From NCBI GenBank assembly GCA_964464925.1, contig CAYXLI010000007.1, positions 186,001 to 250,000 on the forward strand: a DNA stretch of 64,000 nt, written 5' to 3'. The position numbers were made by a program, and so were the translations under genes. This stretch comes from CAYXLI01 sp964464925. GTDB lineage: Bacteria > Acidobacteriota > Terriglobia > Bryobacterales > Bryobacteraceae. Below are positions 32,941 through 40,272 of this stretch, one piece after another. The notes beneath the pieces were generated by a model. It was not told where the DNA came from. It saw only the letters and a program-made list of their open reading frames with translations, and made no database searches. Each line of letters begins with the position of its first letter. Within the stretch, counting starts at the first letter, position 1.

Positions 32941-33066
32941 ATGGATTTTGTTTTATCTTTTCTGGCAGTGCTGCTTGGCGCGTCAATTGCGAATGTGATC
33001 GATGAGATGTTTGAGTTTACGCCGAAACTGTCGGCATGGCTCAATTCGTTTCTGAACGAATCCTAA
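32941..33066 (+). CDS. Very small membrane protein (41 residues)
   Basis: A 41-residue open frame with an excellent ribosome site (GAGGAACCG directly before ATG). The first ~20 residues (MDFVLSFLAVLLGASIANVI) form one transmembrane helix; the rest is short and amphipathic (DEMFEFTPKLSAWLNSFLNES). It lies 8 bp after the methyltransferase gene and 26 bp before the permease gene, so it is likely co-translated with them. Such proteins often modulate a membrane partner. The family is unknown to me. Confidence 0.5.
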   Translation: MDFVLSFLAVLLGASIANVIDEMFEFTPKLSAWLNSFLNES

Positions 33067-33092
33067 GCAGCACCATTTAGCGTGGAAGTGAG

Positions 33093-33902
33093 ATGCCCCG
33101 CATTCCTGGAAAACATTTCTTACACAACCTGGTTTCCGGGCGGACGCTTCTCTACCAGCTTGTGGTGCGGGACTTCCGCCAGCGATTCGTAGGGTCGGCT
33201 ATGGGTTGGATCTGGGGTTTGATCCATCCTTTGGTGCTGCTGGCTAGTTGGACGTTCGTGTTTCAGTACTGCATGAAACAGACGCTCCCGCCAGGCGAGG
33301 TCACGACAAACTACCCTATCTTCCTGTTCTGCGGATTTCTGCCATGGCTCTTGTTTCAGGACACGGTCATGCGCAGTTCGCAGAGCCTGCTGGAGCACGC
33401 GAACCTGATCACGAAGACGGTGTTCCCATCTGAAATTGTGCCCGTTTCGATTTTTCTGTCGTCACTGATGAGCCATCTGCTCGCTCTGGCAATGGTGCTG
33501 GTGATCATCGCGATATGGGGAGGAGGCATCAGCGGCATGGCATTCCTGTTGCCGGTGTACATCCTGCCGCTAGGACTGTTCGCCGTCGGGATCGGGTGGA
33601 TTGTCGCAAGCCTCCAGGTTTACCTTCGCGACACCGCCCAGATCTTGAGCGTGGTGATGACGTTCTGGTTTTGGATGACTCCCATCTTTATCAGCGAGCA
33701 GATCATCCCGGAGAGATTTCGCTTTCTAATGCGCATTAACCCGCTCGCTTTTCTGGTGAAGGCATACCGCGAACGGCTTCTGTCGTATCGCGAGCCCTCG
33801 CTGCATGAGTTTGCCGTACTCGCCGCCTATTCGTGCGCTGCCTTTGTTCTGGGCGGCCTGTTCTTCCGCCATCTGAAGCGCGGCTTTGCCGACGTCCTAT
33901 AA
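33093..33902 (+). CDS. ABC-2 type polysaccharide-export permease, without an ATPase partner
   Basis: A 269-residue inner-membrane permease with six spans, of the KpsM/Wzm/TagG type that exports capsular or O-antigen glycans or teichoic acids. Family motifs are VVRDFRQRFVGSAMGWIWGLIHPL at the start, LPWLLFQDTVMRSSQSLLEHANLI, and a TPIFISEQIIPERFRFLMRINPLAFLVKAYRE box. The matching ATP-binding gene (kpsT/wzt) normally follows directly, but here a sulfatase gene follows instead. The ATPase must be encoded elsewhere or the permease is a remnant. Confidence 0.9.
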   Translation: MPRIPGKHFLHNLVSGRTLLYQLVVRDFRQRFVGSAMGWIWGLIHPLVLLASWTFVFQYCMKQTLPPGEVTTNYPIFLFCGFLPWLLFQDTVMRSSQSLLEHANLITKTVFPSEIVPVSIFLSSLMSHLLALAMVLVIIAIWGGGISGMAFLLPVYILPLGLFAVGIGWIVASLQVYLRDTAQILSVVMTFWFWMTPIFISEQIIPERFRFLMRINPLAFLVKAYRERLLSYREPSLHEFAVLAAYSCAAFVLGGLFFRHLKRGFADVL

Positions 33903-33915
33903 AAAGAGAGAACCC

Positions 33916-35298
33916 GTGAATCTGAATCGTAGACAATTCGTGTTCGGCGCCGCCGCGGCCGCACTGCCAGCCTATGCCGCCAAAAAGCCTGCGGCGCCGC
34001 CGCCCAATATTGTGCTGGTCGTGGCGGACGATCTTGCCTCGTGGATGCTGGGATGCTACGGGAACAAAGAGATCAAGACTCCGAACATCGACACGCTGGC
34101 ACGCAGCGGCATGCGGTTCATCAACAGCTTTGTCTGCACTCCCATCTGTTCGGCAAGCCGCGCTACGCTGTTCACCGGCCGGATTCCACGGCAGACCGGC
34201 GTCTACGACTACCTTGACGAGCACCCGATCGAAAATCCGCCGCAAGGTCAGAAAGAGGTACCTGCTTCCTTCGCAAACGAGACGATGGTATCGGATATTC
34301 TTGCCAGGTCCGGATACAACTGTGGCTACGTGGGCAAGTGGCACCTGGGCAACGATGAGCATCCAGGACACGGCTTCACCTGGAGTTACACGATGCGCGG
34401 CGGGTCGGGTCCGTATCAGAATCCGACCATGTACCTGAACGGTAAGCCCATAAACGAGCAGGGCTACTCGACAGAATTAATGACGCGCCGGGCCATCGAG
34501 TTCATCGACGCGCAGAGCACGTCCAAGCCGTTCTTTCTGACCGTCGGATATCAGAACCCGCACACCCCCTACAACGGGCATCCGCAGAAGTATTACGACA
34601 TGTACGCGAACACAAAGTTCGAGACGGCCGGCTACGAAGCGGCCGCAGCGAACGCGCTTCGCGAGAAGAACATGCTGAAGGACATCGTCGGCAATCTGCG
34701 CAAGTGCGCGGCATCCACAACCGCCCTGGACGACCAGATTCCCGTGCTGCTGCGGCGCCTGCAGGAGCGCGGCTTTCGGGACAACACGCTGTTCATTTTC
34801 ACGGGAGACAACGGCTATCTTCTAGGCCGGCATGGGCTGTGGAGCAAGGGACTGGCGTCTAACCCGATCAACATGTACGAAGAGGTGATGCAGGTCCCGA
34901 TGCTGTGGCACTGGCCAGGCCGGATTCCGGCTGAATCGGCGGTGCCCGACCTGGTCAGCTACTACGATTTTCTGCCCTCTATTTGTGACCTGGTAGACGC
35001 GAGCGTCCCAGACCGGAAGCTATGCGGCCGGAGCTATCTGCCGTTGGCCTTCAGGCAGAAATTGCCGAAGAAGCAGCCGTGGCCAACAACGGTTTTCGGG
35101 GAATTCCGGAACACATTCATGGCCAGAGACCGGCGCTACAAGATTGTGGTCCGCGACGGCTCTGCGGCGCCGAACGAGATGTACGATGTGATCGCAGATC
35201 CCCGCGAGAAGGTGAACCAGTACAATAATCCGCAGTTCATTACGGTAAGGGACCGGCTCCTGGCGGAACTGCAGGCGTGGAAGAGCCGGTCGGCATAG
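33916..35298 (+). CDS. Tat-exported sulfatase
   Basis: A ~460-residue type I sulfatase. The GTG at 33916, behind AAAGAGAGAA, begins a twin-arginine leader (NLNRRQFVFGAAAAALPAYAA). The formylglycine site is Cys78-Ser-Ala-Ser-Arg82 in ICSASRATLFTGR, the CxAxR form of the sulfatase signature. The metal-binding aspartates DD are in VVADDLASWMLG and the conserved GYVGKWHLG and FTGDNGYLLGRHG lie in their usual places. It would remove sulfate from glycans in the periplasm. A formylglycine-generating enzyme is not seen in the window. It ends 1 bp before the convergent DUF1080 gene. Confidence 0.92.
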   Translation: MNLNRRQFVFGAAAAALPAYAAKKPAAPPPNIVLVVADDLASWMLGCYGNKEIKTPNIDTLARSGMRFINSFVCTPICSASRATLFTGRIPRQTGVYDYLDEHPIENPPQGQKEVPASFANETMVSDILARSGYNCGYVGKWHLGNDEHPGHGFTWSYTMRGGSGPYQNPTMYLNGKPINEQGYSTELMTRRAIEFIDAQSTSKPFFLTVGYQNPHTPYNGHPQKYYDMYANTKFETAGYEAAAANALREKNMLKDIVGNLRKCAASTTALDDQIPVLLRRLQERGFRDNTLFIFTGDNGYLLGRHGLWSKGLASNPINMYEEVMQVPMLWHWPGRIPAESAVPDLVSYYDFLPSICDLVDASVPDRKLCGRSYLPLAFRQKLPKKQPWPTTVFGEFRNTFMARDRRYKIVVRDGSAAPNEMYDVIADPREKVNQYNNPQFITVRDRLLAELQAWKSRSA

Positions 35299-35299
35299 C

Positions 35300-36415
35300 T
35301 TACAGACGCCTGATTTTCATTTCTTTGTACTCAATCCACCGATTGTTCTGGTGGGCTTGCAGCATGATGGGTCCTGGAGTCATCCGCTCCACTTCGCGAT
35401 AGTCGACCACAGTCTCGCCATTGATGCGAACGAGACAATCGCGTTCTTTCACGAAAAGTTGGAACAGGTACCACTGCTCCGGCTCGATGCGCGGATAGAT
35501 CGCGCGCTTGTAGTGATAGAGCGAGCCGGTGGGATACACCGCTCCTTCGACATCATGGAGTTGGATCTCATGATGCTTCCAGGTATTCGTTCCTTCGGCG
35601 CGAAAGATGATGCCGCCATTGTGAAACTTACTGCCGCGGATGTAGGTCTGGAACGCGAAATCCCGATAGTTCTCTTTCGTTGCGAGATAGCCGATATTGT
35701 CTGCTCGCAAGACTGACCCGAGCGGCTCCCATTTTGCGTTCCCGTCCGCCACGGTCCACTTGTTCATGTCATCCGGGCCACTATACAGAATGTCCCAGGT
35801 GACCTTTGAGGGCAATCCCTGGATTTTCAGGTTGCGGAAGCGGAGTGGATACGACAGGGACTCTATGCCTATGTAGCCCGATCGCAGGCGGTACCGCAGT
35901 TCAGGAACGCTTTCCACATCCAGCTTTTGTACTTGCTCGCCATTGATCCAGACCTCCAGAGAGGGCCAATCCATACGCACACGCAGCGTGTTCCACTCGC
36001 CCTTGTTCTTCACGTTCACCTTCGATGGGGCAATCAATGGGAACACAGCGCCTACGGATTCCGGCCTGGGCCGCTCATCCTGTTGATGGAAGAGGTTGAT
36101 CTTAAAGCCGCACCAGGTGTTCCGGCCATGCTCTGGAGCGTGAAAATAGATACCGGAGTTCGCCCAACCTTTCACGAAAAAATCGCATTCGAAATCGAAA
36201 TTTTCGAATTGTTTTTCGCTACGAAGCCAAGTGGGAAAGTTCGAGCCTTCATGAATGACGATGGCTCCATCTTGCACATAGAAAGCACTTTCCGGCCCGT
36301 CCTGAATGGACCAGCCGGAAAGCGTTTTTCCGTCGAAGAGAGAAGACTTTGAAGGAGTCGGCGCCGCAGCAAGAGCGGCGGCCATAGGAAGAGTTGAGAA
36401 AGTGCGGCGAGTCAT
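35300..36415 (-). CDS. Exported protein with two DUF1080 (3-keto-disaccharide hydrolase) domains
   Basis: A 371-residue secreted protein. Residues 1-20 include a leader (MTRRTFSTLPMAAALAA, with a twin-arginine-like start). Two lectin-like DUF1080 domains follow: ~22-200 (SLFDGKTLSGWSIQDG, FFVKGWANSGIYFHAP, GEWNTLRVRMD) and ~205-371 (GPDDMNKWTVADG, FHNGGIIFRAEG, PEQWYLFQLFVKE). DUF1080 proteins hydrolyse 3-keto-glycosides or bind glycans. The first half carries a full set of the family aromatic residues, while the second is shorter. Its end is 1 bp from that of the sulfatase gene. Confidence 0.88.
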   Translation of the reverse strand: MTRRTFSTLPMAAALAAAPTPSKSSLFDGKTLSGWSIQDGPESAFYVQDGAIVIHEGSNFPTWLRSEKQFENFDFECDFFVKGWANSGIYFHAPEHGRNTWCGFKINLFHQQDERPRPESVGAVFPLIAPSKVNVKNKGEWNTLRVRMDWPSLEVWINGEQVQKLDVESVPELRYRLRSGYIGIESLSYPLRFRNLKIQGLPSKVTWDILYSGPDDMNKWTVADGNAKWEPLGSVLRADNIGYLATKENYRDFAFQTYIRGSKFHNGGIIFRAEGTNTWKHHEIQLHDVEGAVYPTGSLYHYKRAIYPRIEPEQWYLFQLFVKERDCLVRINGETVVDYREVERMTPGPIMLQAHQNNRWIEYKEMKIRRL

Positions 36416-36441
36416 GGCTCAGCCGCTATTTTATGCCAGCG

Positions 36442-36957
36442 TCATGCCAAGCCGGGTGCGGCGCCCGCAATCTGGATACGTAATGACTCCACGCAACCGA
36501 GCACCGGTCGCGCGTCTACGTTACTGAGCCCGATGGTATGCAGGAGGAGGCGGAGATGAATCCTCAAGAGCGCGAGAGTAAACGTGATCCGCTGCCGGAA
36601 AAGATTGGAGGCGAGATCAGGGCGCTCTTCAGTCGCATAAACCAAGAGCATCTTCCCTGCCAAGTGCAAACGCTGGAAATCGGCGGTGAGACTTCGCAGG
36701 TACGCGCGGAAGATGCGACGGCGTTCGCGCCGCAGCTTTCGGATAGTAGACATGTTTTGTCCCGCCTGTACCGCAAGGAAGTCATAATCATCGTGAGCAA
36801 GCAACCGCAGCATGGGGCGATACTTGTCGATCGAGAATTCATCCAACCAGTCCGGATCGCAAGCAGTAACCGCGTGCGGAGTAACCAGCCGGCGCAGCAG
36901 CAAAAGAACTCCGAGCGTCAATACCGACATCGTGCCGAGCATCGCAATCAAGTTCAC
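36442..36957 (-). CDS. One-span membrane protein of unknown function
   Basis: A 171-residue protein with one N-terminal membrane segment (MNLIAMLGTMSVLTLGVLLLL) and a soluble, very basic helical domain (~35-150) that contains IRKLRRERRRIFRAYLRSLT. I recognise no domain. The start is GTG at 36957 behind GAGGAGGAA. It lies 107 bp after the polytopic membrane protein gene on the same strand, with a perfect palindrome in between. The order membrane protein then this gene suggests a functional link. Confidence 0.72.
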   Translation of the reverse strand: MNLIAMLGTMSVLTLGVLLLLRRLVTPHAVTACDPDWLDEFSIDKYRPMLRLLAHDDYDFLAVQAGQNMSTIRKLRRERRRIFRAYLRSLTADFQRLHLAGKMLLVYATEERPDLASNLFRQRITFTLALLRIHLRLLLHTIGLSNVDARPVLGCVESLRIQIAGAAPGLA

Positions 36958-37047
36958 GCAGGTTCCTCCTCAGTTCTATTAACTATAGACGACAAATGTA
37001 CTACGTTGCAAACATTTTTTGGAAAATTGGGAATCGATATGGCCCAT

Positions 37048-37061
37048 TCGGATTAATCCGA
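37048..37061. promoter_or_regulatory. Perfect 14-bp palindrome TCGGATTAATCCGA
   Basis: It lies 3 bp downstream of the stop of the polytopic membrane protein gene and ~90 bp upstream of the one-span protein gene. It has no loop, so an operator is more likely than a terminator hairpin. A regulator cannot be named. Confidence 0.45.
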
Positions 37062-37064
37062 GGA

Positions 37065-37844
37065 CTACTTCTTGGCGCTATTCTGTAAAGTCGTGTTAAT
37101 CGAGTCCAAGTGACCTAAAAGACGGCGCTCCTGCTCTTCGGTCCATACGGGCGCGCCGGCCTTCGTCATTACCAGATCGCCCTCCGGGGTTAATCGCATG
37201 AGCCAGATCAACAGACATACAACGCCGAATGTCATGAGGGCTACGTTCAAAAGCTCAGTCGCGGAACTCCCCATGTAAATCCGGAGCAGGCGCGCGGATA
37301 CCTGGATAAACAAGTAACAGGCAAACAGGGACGAGTGCAATATGACATTTCGGCTCAAGGGAACTGGGAAGTATAAGAGAAAACCCGAGATCAGCAGGAC
37401 GACCAACAGAATGCTGCAGTAGAGAAACTGTTCCGTCGTGAAATAGCTCTCTAGAATCGGAGATTTACTTCCTTCGCTCGACCAGCGCACAAAGAGTGTG
37501 ATCCCGCTCAACACAACAGCGGCAACGACGCTCCAAGGCAGAAGTCGCCGGCCGAGGCGGGCAATCTCTGCTCGATCTTTGAGGACCAGAGTGTACACTT
37601 CCGAGATGGCCAAAAATGCGCCCAGGATGAGCACCGGTTGCGAGGCAAAATAAAAGTACGCGTACGCGTCCGTACCATATCTAATGGCTGAACGAACTAA
37701 GCTAACAACCAACTGGAGAACAATATAGGTGGCGAAAAAGCGGTACCGGAGCAGTAATCCGTCACGCCACAGTTTCGCGGTCAGCACGGCGTATAATGCC
37801 GTTTGCACTGCCGATAGGAAATCGGTGATCTGGATACTCGTCAT
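37065..37844 (-). CDS. Polytopic (about seven-span) membrane protein of unknown function
   Basis: A 259-residue inner-membrane protein with seven predicted hydrophobic spans and a charged C-terminal tail (TPEGDLVMTKAGAPVWTEEQERRLLGHLDSINTTL) that looks like a cytosolic helix. It has no recognised domain; similar proteins of 200-300 residues are widespread in Acidobacteriota as hypothetical genes. The gene is 83 bp downstream of the secreted-repeat-peptide gene and 107 bp upstream of the one-span gene, all on the minus strand. A TATGAT in the 83-bp gap could be an internal promoter. Confidence 0.78.
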   Translation of the reverse strand: MTSIQITDFLSAVQTALYAVLTAKLWRDGLLLRYRFFATYIVLQLVVSLVRSAIRYGTDAYAYFYFASQPVLILGAFLAISEVYTLVLKDRAEIARLGRRLLPWSVVAAVVLSGITLFVRWSSEGSKSPILESYFTTEQFLYCSILLVVLLISGFLLYFPVPLSRNVILHSSLFACYLFIQVSARLLRIYMGSSATELLNVALMTFGVVCLLIWLMRLTPEGDLVMTKAGAPVWTEEQERRLLGHLDSINTTLQNSAKK

Positions 37845-37927
37845 TTAGCGAACACCGTTGGGTCTTTCTTATCATACTATCGGCAGCATTCGGCCTTATC
37901 GTCGTGCTGACGCCAAACCTCGTCCAC

Positions 37928-38119
37928 TTATCGTTTGGCTAGCGAAGCATCGCAGGGGTAGCAAGAGGGAAGCGGGTTGTCCTTCACGGACTTCGTCATA
38001 TGAACCGCCACCGAGGCCTCGCAGGGGAAGCAGGAGGGCAGTGGATTATCCTTGGTGGTCTTTGCCACGATGCCAAACGGCACCATCAGAGTGAGAACAA
38101 TGAGAGCTTTCTTAAACAT
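37928..38119 (-). CDS. Secreted 63-residue peptide with duplicated KDNPLPSCxPC motif
   Basis: The ATG at 38119 is chosen because GGAAGG lies 8 nt upstream; an ATG at 38125 is also in frame. Residues 1-19 form a signal peptide (FKKALIVLTLMVPFGIVA). The mature part is two copies of one unit: KDNPLPSCFPCEASVA (23-38) and KDNPLPSCYPCDASLA (46-61). At DNA level the copies differ at six synonymous sites and only in three conservative residues (F/Y, E/D, V/L), so the protein sequence has been held by selection. Each unit has a CxPC pair that could form a disulfide or hold a metal. No known peptide family comes to mind. It heads a same-strand set with two membrane proteins. Confidence 0.75.
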   Translation of the reverse strand: MFKKALIVLTLMVPFGIVAKTTKDNPLPSCFPCEASVAVHMTKSVKDNPLPSCYPCDASLAKR

Positions 38120-38266
38120 GAGCATATCCTTCCAGAGTTTTAGTTTGTGTCCGCGAGGACTTCAGGAACAGGTTACGCCGGCTGATACAGCGGCCGGTGA
38201 GATCGGCTACAAGTTTTCTGCTATTGGAACTAAGGGGAAACATTTCTAAACTCTTTATTGCCACTG

Positions 38267-38280
38267 CCGATAAGAATCGG
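38267..38280. promoter_or_regulatory. Inverted repeat CCGAT-AAGA-ATCGG
   Basis: Five-bp arms with a 4-nt loop lie between the secreted-peptide gene and the divergent 152-residue gene, 31 bp before the ATG of the latter, just behind TTGCCA. It is a possible operator for the local XRE regulator. Confidence 0.3.
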
Positions 38281-38311
38281 ATGTAGTGTATGATCGATAC
38301 AGGTTTTCCCT

Positions 38312-38770
38312 ATGCCTGATGCCCGCATGAAGGGGACCCTGGAGCGAGGTGCCGTCGCGGATGTATACCGCAACAGTCTCGCCCGCATCCCCACACTGTT
38401 CGGCCGCCTGGTCTATCTGACCCGGCTTCGTTGCATTGACACCGGACGGTATGAACACGCTGGTCTCGCTCAGATCTTCGGAGAAAACGAAGCAGATAAA
38501 GCGCTGCGCAAACAGCACACCATGACATTTCAGTCGTGGTTGAACCTGTCTTCCCGGGAACAGATGGCGGACCTGCAGAGTTATCTGCAGTCACTTGGGA
38601 CAAACCGCCGCACCACTCTCGATACGTGGCAGAAACTTGGGCCGTACCGGAACCTTGTGCCCGCGAGTGCGGCAGTGGAGGAAAAGTCGCTATTTGTAGC
38701 GGACGTCGAGAGCTTGCTTCGCTCGCTTACGGCCGAGGTCGGACTCGTTTGGCGGGATCCCAGCGCATAG
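38312..38770 (+). CDS. Soluble protein of unknown function next to an XRE regulator
   Basis: A 152-residue, mostly helical protein without signal peptide. A segment near the start resembles a regulated cytosolic protein (VYRNSLARIPTLFGRLVYLTRLRCIDTGRYEHAGLAQIFGENEAD), with no motif I can name. Its last 44 bp overlap the convergent XRE regulator gene, so the pair is tightly packed and may be regulated together. It is divergent from the secreted-peptide gene. Confidence 0.68.
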   Translation: MPDARMKGTLERGAVADVYRNSLARIPTLFGRLVYLTRLRCIDTGRYEHAGLAQIFGENEADKALRKQHTMTFQSWLNLSSREQMADLQSYLQSLGTNRRTTLDTWQKLGPYRNLVPASAAVEEKSLFVADVESLLRSLTAEVGLVWRDPSA

Positions 38771-39509
38771 CCATTCCAACTACCTGACCGATTATGTCGA
38801 CTTCTTGCGGATAGGCGAATGCTTGCGGTGGGCTATATGACGCGGGGTGCGGCAAAGCAATGAGTTGTTCACCTTCATGGCTGCACCAGGCACATAGAAA
38901 TCCGCCCCGGTGCTCCAGAAAATAAATCGGCCGCTCAAACTCGCTGCCCCAGATGCCGTTTATAATCTTGCGCTTAGTCTCGTCAATCATGACGAATGCC
39001 CCAGGTTGCAGGAGTGGATACATGAACCAGTCATCCACCCCAATGTATCCATATCGATGATTCTTCAGATCGAGGCCGTTTAGCACCATTAAGGGCAATT
39101 TGCCCCACCGTTGAATGGCACGGCTAAGGTATGTAGTCTTCTTAACATCGATGCCGGGGTCCATGGCGACCGGCATCAGAATCTCTCCATTGCCGGCTCC
39201 TTGAAATCCAATCGTATGCGTGCGGGCTATTTCGATTGAAGACGCATCACCCGGGATCTGCGCAAGGTCCACGCCGTACCACTCCAGCACCTCGGAGATA
39301 TCCAGGCGATAGATGGCGCACAGGGAGTACATCTTATAGATTGAGGGGACAATTCCCTTGTTCTCAATCTCATGAAGGCGGCTGATCCCGATCTCGTACT
39401 CGCTGTTATTCCGCCGGGTAGCAATCTGTTTGCTCGCGTCTTCTACGTCGCGATACCGCAGATTCAGATCTCCCCGACGGCGTTTCAACCGTAGGCCTGG
39501 ACCCTCCAT
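38727..39509 (-). CDS. XRE regulator with S24/LexA-like C-terminal domain lacking the catalytic serine
   Basis: A ~260-residue regulator. The start at 39509 is chosen as the first ATG at a helix-turn-helix start; the frame extends further back to 39566. Residues ~4-80 form an XRE HTH (LRLKRRRGDLNLRYRDVEDASKQI, then ISRLHEIENKGIVPSIYKMYSLCAIYRLDISEVL). The second half matches a peptidase S24 fold, but the usual GDSMxPxxxxGD reads VDDWFMYPLLQPGAFVMID, so the nucleophile Ser is replaced. Autocleavage like LexA is therefore unlikely and the domain probably only dimerises or binds a ligand. The 3' end overlaps the convergent 152-residue gene by 44 bp. Confidence 0.8.
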   Translation of the reverse strand: MEGPGLRLKRRRGDLNLRYRDVEDASKQIATRRNNSEYEIGISRLHEIENKGIVPSIYKMYSLCAIYRLDISEVLEWYGVDLAQIPGDASSIEIARTHTIGFQGAGNGEILMPVAMDPGIDVKKTTYLSRAIQRWGKLPLMVLNGLDLKNHRYGYIGVDDWFMYPLLQPGAFVMIDETKRKIINGIWGSEFERPIYFLEHRGGFLCAWCSHEGEQLIALPHPASYSPPQAFAYPQEVDIIGQVVGMAMRWDPAKRVRPRP

Positions 39510-39680
39510 GGTATGATGCTCGCCGGTACTGGAGCGGAAAGTATCTCGTAGCACCCTTTCAGGCATTTGGGTGGGTGGTAAACCGCACTCGAATTATACC
39601 GGGCTTCAGGCTGCGGGATCAACCGCCCGGGGGTAGTTTTGTTCCGAATTCAGAACAGACGTTAACGGAGTTGGTGAAAT

Positions 39681-40262
39681 TTGAAAATTGTCGTCGGAGT
39701 ATCGGGAGCAAGCGGATCGATCTACGGGTTCCGGTTGCTTCAAAAACTGCGCCAGCGGGACGGTGTCGAGGTCCATCTCATTCTTACTCGGTCAGGCGAA
39801 AAGACCGGCTTCCTCGAAATCGGAGCCAAGGCCGCCGATTGGAAATCACTCTCAGATTTTTCCTATCCCCTTGAGGACATAGGATGCCGCCTCGCCTCAG
39901 GCAGTTTCAGAACCGATGGTATGGTCATCGCTCCATGCTCCATACATTCCATGTCGGCCATTGCCGCCGGAATTAGCAACAATCTTTTGGTCCGCGCCGC
40001 CGACGTCACTCTTAAGGAACGCCGCAAACTCATTCTTATGGTGCGCGAATCTCCGTTTCATCTGGGGCATTTGCGTACAATGGTTTCGTTATCGGAAATG
40101 GGAGCCATCATCGCCCCGCCAATTCCCGGTTTCTACCATCAGCCAAAGACGATTGAGGATCTCGTGGATCATAGTGTTGACCGGGTACTGGATCTTCTGG
40201 GACTTCCGGTGCCGGAGGCTCGGCGATGGGATGGTCCGGAACCAAACAACGGCCCGGGTTAG
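39681..40262 (+). CDS. ubiX: Flavin prenyltransferase
   Basis: A 193-residue UbiX-family flavoprotein that makes prenyl-FMN, the cofactor of UbiD decarboxylases. Family motifs are VVGVSGASGSIYGFRLL, the FMN-binding APCSIHSMSAIAAGISNNLLVRAADVTLKERRKLILMVRESPFHLGHL region and PPIPGFYHQPKTIEDLVDH. The start is TTG at 39681, about 11 nt after CGGAG. It is followed after 10 bp by pheA. A ubiD gene at 28988-30433 is its natural partner but is not adjacent. Confidence 0.95.
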   Translation: MKIVVGVSGASGSIYGFRLLQKLRQRDGVEVHLILTRSGEKTGFLEIGAKAADWKSLSDFSYPLEDIGCRLASGSFRTDGMVIAPCSIHSMSAIAAGISNNLLVRAADVTLKERRKLILMVRESPFHLGHLRTMVSLSEMGAIIAPPIPGFYHQPKTIEDLVDHSVDRVLDLLGLPVPEARRWDGPEPNNGPG

Positions 40263-40272
40263 AATCTAGGCA

